This document shows positions 8,478 through 16,634 of a stretch of 64,000 nt of DNA, one piece after another. The notes under the pieces are model-generated. The model saw only the letters and a program-made list of their open reading frames with translations. It searched no databases and was not told the DNA's origin. Source of the stretch: Rhodovarius crocodyli. Lineage in GTDB: Bacteria > Pseudomonadota > Alphaproteobacteria > Acetobacterales > Acetobacteraceae. The position numbers were made by a program, and so were the translations under genes. Each line of letters opens with the position of its first letter. Position 1 is the first letter of the stretch. The stretch is taken from positions 372,001 to 436,000 of the forward strand of contig NZ_SACL01000002.1 of assembly GCF_004005855.1 (NCBI RefSeq), in the 5' to 3' direction.

Positions 8478-9491
8478 GTGCCGCCGCACCCCGAAAGCTG
8501 GCTTCGCGTCACGGAGGCCGGGCTGTTCTGTGAACCGGGCGGGTTCTACATCGACCCGACCCGCGCCGTGCCGCGCGCCGTCATCACGCATGGCCACTCT
8601 GACCACGCGCGCCCCGGTCACATGTCCGTGCTCGGCACGCCCGAAACCCTGGCCATCATGCGCCTGCGCATGGGTGAGGAGCGGGCAGGGCTGACGCAAC
8701 AGCCGCTTGCGTATCATTCCCCGCTCGACATCAACGGGGTGCGCGTCACGCTGGTCCCGGCCGGGCATGTGCTGGGCAGCGCCCAGGTGGTGATGGACTG
8801 GCAGGGCAGCCGGGCGGTGGTCAGCGGCGACTACAAGCGCAGCCCCGACCCGACCTGCCCGCCCTTCGAGCCCGTGACCTGCGACGTGTTCGTGACGGAG
8901 GCGACCTTCGCCCTGCCGGTCTTCACCCACCCGAAGCCCGCCGACGAGATCGCGAAGCTGCTGCGCTCGGCCAGCCTGTTCCCGGAACGCACCCATGTCA
9001 TCGGCGCCTACTCGCTGGGCAAGGCGCAGCGGATGATCGCCCTGCTGCGCCAGTCCGGCTGGGACCGGCCGGTGCATCTGCACGGGGCGCATGTGGCGAT
9101 GTGTGCCTTGTATGAGGAGCTGGGCGTGAAGCTCGGCCCCCTGCTGCCGGCGACGGTGAAGGACAAGGCCGCCCTGGTGGGGGCCATGGTGCTGGCCCCG
9201 CCTTCGGCCATCGCGGACCGCTGGGCCAGGCGGCTGAACGACCCCATCCCCTGCATGGCCTCGGGCTGGATGCGTATCCGGGCCCGGGCAAGGCAAGGGG
9301 GCGTGGAGCTGCCCCTCGTCATCTCGGACCATGCCGATTGGCCCGAGCTGCTGCGCACCGCGCGTGAGGTGCAGGCGCCCGAGATCTGGATCACCCATGG
9401 GCGGGAGGATGCGCTGATCCATGCCCTGTCCGGCATGGGCATCCGCGGCCGGGCGCTGCATCTGGTGGGGCTGGAGGAGGGGGAGGAGTAG
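8478..9491 (+). CDS. Ligase-associated MBL-fold DNA exonuclease
   Basis: Metallo-beta-lactamase/beta-CASP protein of 337 residues belonging to the ligase-associated exonuclease family. The metal motif HGHSDH is at 38-43 and GHVLGSAQV forms the next conserved strand. GDYKRSPDPTC supplies a further ligand, and the C-terminal ISDHADWPEL and ITHGRE are beta-CASP features. GTG at 8478 is chosen because AGGAGG sits at 8461-8466 and homology begins right after it; the frame stays open further upstream but only over the helicase gene. It is divergent from the helicase. In related genomes an ATP-dependent DNA ligase follows this gene; here a sugar isomerase follows instead. Confidence 0.9.
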   Translation: MPPHPESWLRVTEAGLFCEPGGFYIDPTRAVPRAVITHGHSDHARPGHMSVLGTPETLAIMRLRMGEERAGLTQQPLAYHSPLDINGVRVTLVPAGHVLGSAQVVMDWQGSRAVVSGDYKRSPDPTCPPFEPVTCDVFVTEATFALPVFTHPKPADEIAKLLRSASLFPERTHVIGAYSLGKAQRMIALLRQSGWDRPVHLHGAHVAMCALYEELGVKLGPLLPATVKDKAALVGAMVLAPPSAIADRWARRLNDPIPCMASGWMRIRARARQGGVELPLVISDHADWPELLRTAREVQAPEIWITHGREDALIHALSGMGIRGRALHLVGLEEGEE

Positions 9492-9626
9492 GATCGGCCG
9501 TTTCGCACGATCGGGCAGCATATGATTATCATGCGTGCGAATATGTGTGAAATTTCACGGAGTTGATTACAATTTGAGCGCGAAACGTTGTTCCGCTGCC
9601 CGAATCACTGCGCTATCCCGCCCGCC
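9492..9626. promoter_or_regulatory. Intergenic region with two small palindromes
   Basis: This 135-base gap before the TIM-barrel gene is less GC-rich than its surroundings. It holds a perfect 12-base palindrome GTGAAATTTCAC at 9547-9558 and an imperfect one GCATATGATTATCATGC at 9518-9534. These could be operator sites for the downstream gene, but no known consensus was matched. Confidence 0.4.
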
Positions 9627-10457
9627 ATGGAATTCGTGCTGTGCAATGAGCTGCTGCGTGACCTGACCTTGCCGCAGCAGGCCGACCATGCCGCCGCCCT
9701 CGGCTATGCGGGGCTTGAGGTGGCGCCATTCACCCTGGAGGCAGACGAACCCCACCGGATGCCCGCGCATGAGCGCCGCCTGCTGCGCCGCGCGGCCGAG
9801 GACGCCGGCGCCCCCATTCTCGGCCTGCACTGGCTGCTGGCCGCACCCGCCGGGCTTTCCATCACGAGCGCCGACCCCGCGCTGCGCGCCCGGACGCTGG
9901 ACGTGATGCAGGGGCTGATCGCGCTGGCGGCCGATCTGGGGGCGGAATATCTGGTGCATGGCAGCCCCGGCCAGCGCGTCGTCTCCGCCCAGGGGGACGC
10001 GGAACGCGCGAATGAGGCCATGCTGATGGCCGGCGATTGGGCCCGGGCCGTCGGCGTCACCTATATCATTGAGCCGCTGGACCCCGGCCAGACCAACTGG
10101 ATGTCCTCAACGCATGAGGCCGTGGCCTTCACCGAGGCCGCTGGCAACCCGCATCTGGCCACCATGCTGGACGTGAGCGCGGCCGAGAACACCGAATCCG
10201 AGACGGTGCCGGACCTGCTGCGCCGCTATGTCCCCACCGGCCAGATCGCCCATATCCATCTGAATGACCGTACCCGCCGGGGCCCGGGGCAGGGGGTGGA
10301 CCGTTTCATTCCCATCCTCGAAGCCCTGATCGAGACGGGCTATTCCGGCAGGGCGGGGGTCGAGAGTTTCGACTACCTGCCCGACGGGCCCGGCACGGCC
10401 GCGCGCGCCATCGGCTATCTGCAGGGCTGCCTTGAGGCCATAGGCCGCCGGCCTTAG
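9627..10457 (+). CDS. Sugar phosphate isomerase/epimerase-like TIM barrel
   Basis: Xylose isomerase-like TIM-barrel protein of 276 residues (AP_endonuc_2 fold). Metal-site elements are visible as IIEPLDP (Glu of the isomerase site), TMLDVSAAE, IAHIHLND and GVESFDY. This is the arrangement seen in sugar epimerases, hydroxypyruvate isomerases and inosose-type enzymes. The exact substrate is not evident. ATG 9627 begins right at the first beta strand (MEFVLCNELL); the TTG at 9588 adds a non-conserved extension and is rejected. It lies alone between the repair set and surA. Confidence 0.8.
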   Translation: MEFVLCNELLRDLTLPQQADHAAALGYAGLEVAPFTLEADEPHRMPAHERRLLRRAAEDAGAPILGLHWLLAAPAGLSITSADPALRARTLDVMQGLIALAADLGAEYLVHGSPGQRVVSAQGDAERANEAMLMAGDWARAVGVTYIIEPLDPGQTNWMSSTHEAVAFTEAAGNPHLATMLDVSAAENTESETVPDLLRRYVPTGQIAHIHLNDRTRRGPGQGVDRFIPILEALIETGYSGRAGVESFDYLPDGPGTAARAIGYLQGCLEAIGRRP

Positions 10458-10505
10458 CGCCGTTGGGGCATAGCCATGAGCAAGACCGGAGGCTAAACAG
10501 GCCGC

Positions 10506-11858
10506 ATGCTTCCTAGCGCTTCGTCTCTGACGCCTTCGATCCGGCTTGCGGCCGCGCTTTCCGCCGGGCTTTCGCTGCTGGTCGCCGCCCCAGCCTGGGC
10601 GCAGGGGCGCGCACCGCGCCCGCATGCCGCGACCGAGGCGCCGCAGCCACCACGCGGCAACGTCAACCGCATCCTGGCGGTGGTCAACGGCGATGTCGTG
10701 ACCCAGTCCGAGGTGTCCAGCCGCACGCGCCTGTTCGCGCTGAATGCCGGCTTCGCGGCCTCCGGCGAGATGCTGGCCCGCATGGAACCCCAGGTTCTGC
10801 GCCTGCTGGTCGATGAGAAGCTGCGCATGCAGGAAGTGCAGCGCCGCCAGATCCCGGTTTCCGACAATGACGTGGCCGACGCCCTGCGCGACATCGAGCA
10901 GCGCAACGGCCTGCCGCGCGGCGCCCTGACCGCCCAGCTGCGCCAGGCCGGCATCCAGCCGCGCAGCCTGTATGACCAGATCCGCGTGCAGATCGGCTGG
11001 GGCCGCCTGGTGCGTGTGCTTCTCGGCAGCCAGTTCGAGGTGCCCGACTCCGAGGTTCAGGAGCTGATCGCCAGCCAGCGCGCCCGCCAGGACCAGGCGG
11101 CGTATCTGCTGGGCGAGATCTTCATCCCCGTGGACAACCCCGCCCAGGAAGGCGAGGTGACCACCTTCGTGAACGATGTGGTGACCCAGCTGCGCCGGGG
11201 CCTGCCCTTCCCGGTGGCTGCGACCCAGTTCAGCCAGTCCTCCACCGCCGTGCAGGGCGGCGACATGGGCTGGCAGGGCCTGGACCGGCTGGACCCGGCG
11301 GTGGCGGCCATCGTGCCGCGCATGCCGCCCGGCGCCATCACCAACCCCATCCGCGTTCCCGGCGGCTTCCAGATCATCGCCATGCGCCAGCGGCGCGAGG
11401 GCGGGCCGAATGGCGGCGTGACGCAGCTGACGCTGCGGCAGGCGAACTTCCCCTTCCCCGGCCGGCTTGACCCGCAGAATCCGACCGAGGCGCAGCGCGG
11501 CGTGGTGGAGCGCGCGATGCGCATCAGCCAGTCCGTGCGCGGCTGCGAGGCCTTCGAGCAGCAGGGCCGCGCCGGCTCCGACCGCCCGGCCGATCCGGGC
11601 CCCGTCGTGCTGGAGGCGGTGAACCCGCCGCAGCTGCGCAGCCTGCTGGCGGGGCTGACGCCCGGCCGGTCGTCCCAGCCGCTGATCTCGCCCGAGGGCG
11701 TGACCCTCATCATGGTCTGCTCGCGTGAGCGTCAGGCGCCGCAGGGCATGAGCGCCGATGCGGCGCGTGAGCAGCTGCGCCGCGACCGTATCGAGACGCT
11801 CTCGCGCCAGCTGCAGCGTGAGCTGCGCCGCCGCGCCGTGATCGACAACCGCGCCTGA
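10506..11858 (+). CDS. surA: Periplasmic chaperone/peptidyl-prolyl isomerase SurA
   Basis: SurA-type protein of 450 residues that escorts outer-membrane proteins through the periplasm. A Sec signal peptide ends near AWAQG at about residue 33. A SurA N-terminal helical domain (NGDVVTQSEVSSRTRLFAL) follows, then a PpiC/parvulin domain around 190-300 (YLLGEIFIP, GGDMGWQG, GFQIIAMRQRR) and a C-terminal chaperone segment. GGAGG lies 13 bases before the ATG, a long spacing; a seven-codon reading frame (10476-10496, stop included) covers that gap. The stop overlaps the rsmA start as TGATG. E. coli has pdxA between surA and rsmA; here it is absent. Confidence 0.93.
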   Translation: MLPSASSLTPSIRLAAALSAGLSLLVAAPAWAQGRAPRPHAATEAPQPPRGNVNRILAVVNGDVVTQSEVSSRTRLFALNAGFAASGEMLARMEPQVLRLLVDEKLRMQEVQRRQIPVSDNDVADALRDIEQRNGLPRGALTAQLRQAGIQPRSLYDQIRVQIGWGRLVRVLLGSQFEVPDSEVQELIASQRARQDQAAYLLGEIFIPVDNPAQEGEVTTFVNDVVTQLRRGLPFPVAATQFSQSSTAVQGGDMGWQGLDRLDPAVAAIVPRMPPGAITNPIRVPGGFQIIAMRQRREGGPNGGVTQLTLRQANFPFPGRLDPQNPTEAQRGVVERAMRISQSVRGCEAFEQQGRAGSDRPADPGPVVLEAVNPPQLRSLLAGLTPGRSSQPLISPEGVTLIMVCSRERQAPQGMSADAAREQLRRDRIETLSRQLQRELRRRAVIDNRA

Positions 11859-12664
11859 TGGGCACCACCCTGCGCGATGTGGTGGCCCGGCACGGGCTGG
11901 CCCCGCGCAAATCGCTCGGCCAGCACTTCCTGCTGGATGAGGGTGTCTGCACGCGCATAGCGGCCCTGGCCGGCGAGCTGACCGGCCGGCACGTGCTGGA
12001 GGTGGGCCCCGGGCCCGGCGGGCTGACGCGGGCATTGCTGGCTCGGCCGCTGGAAACCCTGCTGGCCTGCGAGCTGGACGACCGCGCCATCGCGGCGCTG
12101 GCCGAGATCGGCGACCCGCGCCTGACCGTGCTGCACCAGGATGCGATGAAGCTGGATGCGGCCGCCGCCATTCCGGCACCGCGCCAGATCGTGGCGAACC
12201 TGCCCTATAATGTCGGCACGCCGCTGCTGATCGCCTGGCTGCGCCAGGCGGCTTCCTTCGAGCGCCTGACGCTGATGTTCCAGCTTGAGGTCGCGGAGCG
12301 CATCTGCGCCGCCCCCGACACGGAACATTACGGGCGGCTGGCGGTGCTGAGCCAATGGACCTGCGAGTGCCGGGTGCTGATGCGCCTGCCGCCCGGCGCC
12401 TTCTCGCCCCCGCCCAAGGTGCATTCCGCCGTGGTGGGCCTGGTGCCCCGCGCGCAGCAGCCCGAGCCCGCGCTGCTGGCCGCGATGGAGAAGCTGACCG
12501 CCGCCGCCTTCGGCCAGCGCCGCAAGATGCTGCGCGGCAGCCTGAAGTCCCTGGGCGATGCGGAGGGTCTGCTGGCAAGCTGCGGCATCGCGGGCGACCG
12601 CCGGGCGGAGACGCTGAGCATCGCCGAATTCGACGCGCTGGCACGGCAATTGATGGCGCGCTGA
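11858..12664 (+). CDS. rsmA: 16S rRNA dimethyladenosine transferase RsmA (KsgA)
   Basis: SAM-dependent methyltransferase that dimethylates two adjacent adenines near the 3' end of 16S rRNA during 30S maturation. The 268 residues show all family motifs: KSLGQHFL at 18-25, the SAM loop EVGPGPGGLT at 48-57, the acidic ELD strand end, and the catalytic NLPYNV at 114-119. FSPPPKVHSAVV and FGQRRKML in the C-terminal domain complete the pattern. ATG overlaps the surA stop by one base, so translation is coupled. Confidence 0.98.
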   Translation: MGTTLRDVVARHGLAPRKSLGQHFLLDEGVCTRIAALAGELTGRHVLEVGPGPGGLTRALLARPLETLLACELDDRAIAALAEIGDPRLTVLHQDAMKLDAAAAIPAPRQIVANLPYNVGTPLLIAWLRQAASFERLTLMFQLEVAERICAAPDTEHYGRLAVLSQWTCECRVLMRLPPGAFSPPPKVHSAVVGLVPRAQQPEPALLAAMEKLTAAAFGQRRKMLRGSLKSLGDAEGLLASCGIAGDRRAETLSIAEFDALARQLMAR

Positions 12665-12689
12665 CGCGCCCCAACCCGCGGAGACACGC

Positions 12690-13859
12690 ATGAGCCTGGT
12701 CGAGAAAATCGCGCAACGCCTGCCCGAGTACACCGCCTGGCGCCGCGATTTCCACGCGCATCCCGAGGTGGGCTTCGAGGAGCACCGCACGGCCGGGCTG
12801 GTGGCCGAGCGACTGCAGGCCATGGGTATCGAGGTGCATACCGGCATCGGCGGCACGGGGGTCGTGGGGGTGATCCGCGGCAAGGCCACCGGCAACACGC
12901 CGCGCACCGTGGGGCTGCGCGCCGACATGGACGCGCTGCCGCTGACCGAGGCCAATGCCTTCGCCCATGCCAGCACGCACCAGGGCCGCATGCATGGCTG
13001 CGGGCATGACGGGCACACCACCATGCTGCTGGCCGCCGCCCGCGAACTGGCCGAGACCCGGGATTTCGAGGGCACGGTGCACCTGTATTTCCAGCCCGCG
13101 GAGGAGCTGGGCGCCGGCGCGCCGGCCATGCAGAAGGATGGCCTGTTCCAGCGTTTCCCGGCCGATGCGGTCTATGCCCTGCACAACCGGCCGGGCATGC
13201 CGGTGGGGCATTACGGGCTGCGCTCCGGCCCCATGCTGGCGGGCGTGACCTTCTGGGACATTCATGTGCAGGGCAAGGGCGGCCACGCCGCGCGGCCCGA
13301 GGTGACGCATGACCCGGTGGTATGTGGCGCCGCGCTGATCTCGGCCCTGCAATCGGTCGTGTCCCGCAATGTCTCCCCCCACGCCCAGGCGGTGCTGAGC
13401 GTGACGGGCATGGAGACGGGGCGTGCCTATAACGTCATTCCCGACGGCGTGCGGCTGTTCGGCACCGTGCGCACCTATGCGGTCGAGGTGACGGACCTGA
13501 TCCGGGAGCGGATGGGCGCGCTGGCCTCCTCGGTCGCGGCGGGTTTCGGCTGCACCGCGCAGCTGGATTTCCGCGTGCTGACCCCGCCCCTGATCAACAG
13601 CGCCGAGAACGCCGAGCGGTTCGGCGATGCGGTGGCCGGGCTGGTCGGTGAGGACAAGGTGAAGCGCGCCATGCCACCCAGCATGGGCGGCGAGGATTTT
13701 GCCTATTTCCTCCAGGAAGTCCCGGGCGCCTTCCTCAATGTCGGCAACGGCACGGAGGGGGCGGACCTGCACCACCCGCGCTATGACTTCAACGACGAGG
13801 CCATCCCCTATGGCGCGGCGGCGCTGGTGGCGGTGGTGCGCAAGGAACTCGGCGCGTAA
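12690..13859 (+). CDS. M20 family amidohydrolase (hippurate hydrolase-like)
   Basis: Zinc metallo-amidohydrolase of 389 residues in the HipO/IAA-amino acid hydrolase group of M20D. The metal site shows LRADMDALPL, HGCGHDGHT (Cys104, His106), QPAEEL and, near the C-terminus, SMGGEDFAYF. A dimerisation domain starts near GGHAARPE. Such enzymes cleave N-acyl or N-aroyl amino acids. The substrate is not inferable here. GGAGA lies before the ATG and the gene follows rsmA by 25 bases, probably in the same transcript. Confidence 0.92.
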   Translation: MSLVEKIAQRLPEYTAWRRDFHAHPEVGFEEHRTAGLVAERLQAMGIEVHTGIGGTGVVGVIRGKATGNTPRTVGLRADMDALPLTEANAFAHASTHQGRMHGCGHDGHTTMLLAAARELAETRDFEGTVHLYFQPAEELGAGAPAMQKDGLFQRFPADAVYALHNRPGMPVGHYGLRSGPMLAGVTFWDIHVQGKGGHAARPEVTHDPVVCGAALISALQSVVSRNVSPHAQAVLSVTGMETGRAYNVIPDGVRLFGTVRTYAVEVTDLIRERMGALASSVAAGFGCTAQLDFRVLTPPLINSAENAERFGDAVAGLVGEDKVKRAMPPSMGGEDFAYFLQEVPGAFLNVGNGTEGADLHHPRYDFNDEAIPYGAAALVAVVRKELGA

Positions 13860-13866
13860 AATCCGA

Positions 13867-13891
13867 GCGGCCGGTTCAACTATCCGGCCGC
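13867..13891. terminator. GC-rich hairpin after the amidohydrolase
   Basis: GCGGCCGG at 13867-13874 pairs perfectly with CCGGCCGC at 13884-13891 around a 9-base loop, in the 49-base gap before the photolyase. There is no T-run after it, so it may slow or partially terminate transcription rather than act as a strong intrinsic terminator. Confidence 0.45.
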
Positions 13892-13908
13892 ATAACTATT
13901 CTGTGGGG

Positions 13909-15309
13909 ATGACGCCTTCCATCCTCTGGTTCCGCCAGGATCTGCGCCTGGCCGACAACCCCTCCCTGCATGCGGCCCTCGAATCGGGGCCGGTGCTGCC
14001 GGTCTATGTGCTGGATGACGCGGCGGCGGAGGAATGGGCGCCCGGCGGGGCGCAGCGGTGGTGGCTGCATCATTCCCTGGCGGCGCTGGCCGCGGATCTG
14101 GCCGCGCGGGGGGCGCCGCTGCTGCTGCTGCGCGGCGATGCCGCCACCCTGCTGCCGCATCTGGCCGGGACCATCGGGGCGGGCAGCGTCCATGCCGGGC
14201 GGATGTATGAACCCTGGGCGCGCCGCCGCGACGAGGCGGTGCACCACGCCCTGGCCGAAACGGGCCGGAAGCTCACGCTGCACAGCGCCACCCTGCTGCA
14301 TGAGCCGCACCGGCTGCGGACGGGGCAGGGCAAGCCTTATTCGGTGTTCACACCCTTCTCGCGCGCTGTATTCGCCCTGGGCGAGCCTGCGCCGCCTCTA
14401 CCCGTGCCGGACCGCATCGCCTCGGTCGCGTCGCCGCTGGACCCGCTGGCGCTGGAGGGGCTGGACCTGCTGCCGCGCCCGCCCATCCCGGAATGGTGGT
14501 CCGAGTTCCCCGATCATTGGCAGCCCGGCGAGGCAGGGGCCGCCCGTCGCCTGGCGCGGCTGACGCCGGAGCTGCTGGCCGCCTATCCGGCCCGCCGCGA
14601 CATCCCCGGCGAAGACGCGACCTCGGCCCTGTCGCCGCATCTGCGCTTCGGGGAGGTTTCGCCCCGCCAGGTGTGGCATGCGGCGCGGGAGGCCGGGGCG
14701 GCGGGCGAGCACACCTTCCTGAAGGAGGTGCTGTGGCGCGATTTCTCCTATCACCTGCTGTGGCACCGGCCTGAGATGCCGCAGACGGCCCTGCAATCGA
14801 AGTTCGGCGAGTTTCCCTGGCGGCCTGATTCCCGCCTTCTGGCGGCCTGGCAGCAGGGGCGCACGGGCTATCCCATCGTCGATGCCGGCATGCGCCAGCT
14901 GTGGCGCACGGGCTGGATGCACAACCGGGTGCGGATGGTGGCGGCCAGCCTGCTGGTGAAGCACCTGTTGCAGCCCTGGCAGCACGGCGAGGCATGGTTC
15001 TGGGACACGCTGGTGGATGGTGACTTGGCATCCAATGCGGCGTCCTGGCAGTGGGTGGCGGGCTGCGGGGCGGATGCCGCCCCCTATTTCCGCGTGTTCA
15101 ACCCGGTGCTGCAGGGCGAGAAGTTCGACCCCGAGGGCAGCTATGTCCGCCGCTGGGTGCCGGAGCTGGCGGGGGTTCCAGGCCGTTTCATCCATAAGCC
15201 GTGGGAGGCGCCGCGCCCGCCTGCCGGCTACCCCGCCCCCATCGTGGAACATGGCAGAGGCCGAGAGCGGGCGCTTGCCGCCTATGCCGCCCTGCGGGAT
15301 GAAGGTTAA
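13909..15309 (+). CDS. phrB: Deoxyribodipyrimidine photolyase (class I CPD photolyase)
   Basis: Blue-light flavoenzyme of 466 residues that repairs cyclobutane pyrimidine dimers. Residues 1-130 form the antenna-binding Rossmann domain (ILWFRQDLRLADNP). The FAD domain carries LRFGEVSPRQV, FLKEVLWRDFSYHLL, DAGMRQLWRTGWMHNRVRM and SNAASWQWVAGCGADAAPYF. The last two are the cofactor and lesion-binding signatures of CPD class I enzymes rather than cryptochromes. ATG 13909 begins at the first conserved strand; the longer open frame overlaps the amidohydrolase and is rejected. Confidence 0.95.
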   Translation: MTPSILWFRQDLRLADNPSLHAALESGPVLPVYVLDDAAAEEWAPGGAQRWWLHHSLAALAADLAARGAPLLLLRGDAATLLPHLAGTIGAGSVHAGRMYEPWARRRDEAVHHALAETGRKLTLHSATLLHEPHRLRTGQGKPYSVFTPFSRAVFALGEPAPPLPVPDRIASVASPLDPLALEGLDLLPRPPIPEWWSEFPDHWQPGEAGAARRLARLTPELLAAYPARRDIPGEDATSALSPHLRFGEVSPRQVWHAAREAGAAGEHTFLKEVLWRDFSYHLLWHRPEMPQTALQSKFGEFPWRPDSRLLAAWQQGRTGYPIVDAGMRQLWRTGWMHNRVRMVAASLLVKHLLQPWQHGEAWFWDTLVDGDLASNAASWQWVAGCGADAAPYFRVFNPVLQGEKFDPEGSYVRRWVPELAGVPGRFIHKPWEAPRPPAGYPAPIVEHGRGRERALAAYAALRDEG

Positions 15310-15331
15310 GACAGTGATCTGACAGTCCTTG

Positions 15332-16087
15332 ATGGTGGCGGGCGTGGATGATGGTGCGGCATGGCGGGACCCCTTGCGGCTGCGGGAGCGCGGATTTCGC
15401 GGCCTGCGGGTGGTGGGCGACGTGCATGGCGATGCCAGGGGCTTCGAATCCGCCGCCGCCGGGGCCGAGGCCGGCGGGCTGTTCCTGCTGCAGCTGGGTG
15501 ACCTGACGGATGGCGGGCATGACAGCCCGGCCGTGCTGCGCCGCATCTTCGCGCTGATGGATGAGGGCCGCGGCCTGTTCCTGCTGGGCAACCACGAGCA
15601 CAAGCTGCGCCGCGCCCTGCTGGGCGTGCGGCTGCGCGGCATGACAGAGGCGCTGGAGAACACGCTGGCGGATATCGACGCCGCCCCCGACCGCGACGCG
15701 CTGCGCGCCCGGCTGATCCTGGAGATCGGGCGCGCGCCGGTCTGGCTGCGGCGCGGCAACACCATCTTCGCCCATGCCGCCTACCACCCGGCCATGCTGC
15801 ATGAGCCTTCGCCGCCCGATGCCGGCGCGCGCCGCGTGGAACCCCCCGTCACGCGAGCGATCTACGGCCAGGTCGTGGCGGGCCCCAAGCGCGACGGCTA
15901 CCCCGAGCGCCTGCTGCACTGGGTCGATTCGATCCCGCAGGGCATCACGGCCTATGTCGGGCACGACACGCGCAGCACCGACGGCCGCCCCTGGTACACC
16001 CGGGGCCGCCATGGCGGAGAGGCCGTGTTCCTCGATACGGGCGCCGGCAAGGGCGGACATCTCTCCTGGCTGGACCTGCCCCTTTGA
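15332..16087 (+). CDS. PrpE/ApaH-like metallophosphoesterase
   Basis: Metallophosphoesterase of 251 residues. The di-metal site is clear: VVGDVHGD, LGDLTDGG, LGNHEHK and FAHAAYH, with GHDTRS near the C-terminus. This pattern is shared with PrpE-type bis(5'-nucleosyl)-tetraphosphatases and PPP-family Ser/Thr phosphatases, so the substrate may be ApnA nucleotides or a phosphoprotein. ATG 15332 is preferred to TTG 15329 three bases earlier. It follows the photolyase by 22 bases. Confidence 0.82.
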   Translation: MVAGVDDGAAWRDPLRLRERGFRGLRVVGDVHGDARGFESAAAGAEAGGLFLLQLGDLTDGGHDSPAVLRRIFALMDEGRGLFLLGNHEHKLRRALLGVRLRGMTEALENTLADIDAAPDRDALRARLILEIGRAPVWLRRGNTIFAHAAYHPAMLHEPSPPDAGARRVEPPVTRAIYGQVVAGPKRDGYPERLLHWVDSIPQGITAYVGHDTRSTDGRPWYTRGRHGGEAVFLDTGAGKGGHLSWLDLPL

Positions 16088-16133
16088 GGGGGGCGGCAAC
16101 GGGGGTATAGGAAGCGCTTCGAAAGGAATTCGC

Positions 16134-16457
16134 ATGAGCCTGGTGAAGCCCGCAGCCCGCATCTTCAGCCCCTCGCGCAACGCGATGCAGTCCGGCCCCG
16201 GCAAGACCGGGGACTGGGTGCTGGAATTCGCGCCGAACACGCGCCCGGTGGTGGACCCGCTGATGGGCTGGACCGGTGGCCTGTCCACCCAGCGCCAGGT
16301 GCGTCTGAGCTTCCCTTCCCAGGAAGCCGCGGTGGCCTATGCCAAGGCCGAGGGCCTGCATTACGTGGTCGAGGTGCCGCCGGCGCGCCGCCCGATCAAG
16401 CCCAAGAGCTACTCCGACAATTTCCGCAATGACCGGCGGGAAAACTGGACCCACTGA
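16134..16457 (+). CDS. Complex I NDUFS4-like accessory subunit
   Basis: Small protein of 107 residues matching the ETC complex I / NDUFS4 family (18 kDa, mitochondrial AQDQ subunit). WVLEFAP near residue 28, DPLMGWTGG, LSFPSQEAAVAYA and the C-terminal SYSDNFRNDRRENWTH are family signatures. In alphaproteobacteria this accessory subunit binds the peripheral arm of NADH:quinone oxidoreductase and is usually encoded away from the nuo operon, as here. The ATG is preceded by GAAAGGA; a perfect 10-base palindrome GAAGCGCTTC lies at 16111-16120, upstream of it. Presence of this subunit supports an alphaproteobacterial source. Confidence 0.93.
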   Translation: MSLVKPAARIFSPSRNAMQSGPGKTGDWVLEFAPNTRPVVDPLMGWTGGLSTQRQVRLSFPSQEAAVAYAKAEGLHYVVEVPPARRPIKPKSYSDNFRNDRRENWTH

Positions 16458-16479
16458 GGTCCGCTGTTGAGGTTGCCGG

Positions 16480-16556
16480 GCGCCCTTAGCTCAGATGGAT
16501 AGAGCAGGAGCCTTCTAAGCTTCAGGCCGCTGGTTCGAATCCAGCAGGGCGCGCCA
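16480..16556 (+). tRNA. tRNA-Arg (anticodon TCT), CCA encoded
   Basis: A full cloverleaf can be drawn. The acceptor stem GCGCCCT (16480-16486) pairs with AGGGCGC (16546-16552). The D-stem is GCTC/GAGC and the anticodon stem is GGAGC/GCTTC. The loop CTTCTAA has TCT at 16514-16516, and the T-arm is GCTGG-TTCGAAT-CCAGC. The discriminator is G at 16553 and CCA is encoded at 16554-16556. It reads AGA and AGG, rare codons in such a GC-rich genome. Confidence 0.97.
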
Positions 16557-16600
16557 TCTCCCCACCGGGCTCTGCCCATGAAACTCCGTCCGCTCCCCAC

Positions 16601-16618
16601 TTCCCGGCGCGCCGGGAA
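16601..16618. terminator. Perfect palindrome after the tRNA gene
   Basis: The 18 bases form a perfect palindrome (TTCCCGG arms around CGCG). It lies between the tRNA-Arg and the LysR-type gene starting at 16635. It could end the tRNA transcript or serve as an operator for the regulator; there is no T-run. Confidence 0.4.
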
Positions 16619-16634
16619 TGACTAGCTATGCGGC

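Noticed and set aside
10107-13775. Very long minus-strand open frame (over 1200 codons) opposite isomerase, SurA, RsmA and M20 genes
   Set aside because: Shadow frame typical of GC-rich DNA: low-complexity Arg/Ala/His/Gln content, no domain, and all plus-strand genes have clear motifs.
16409-16600. Minus-strand frame of 63 codons across the tRNA gene
   Set aside because: It is the reverse of tRNA-Arg(TCT); its WIRTSG-type peptide is the usual false protein read from antisense tRNA arms.
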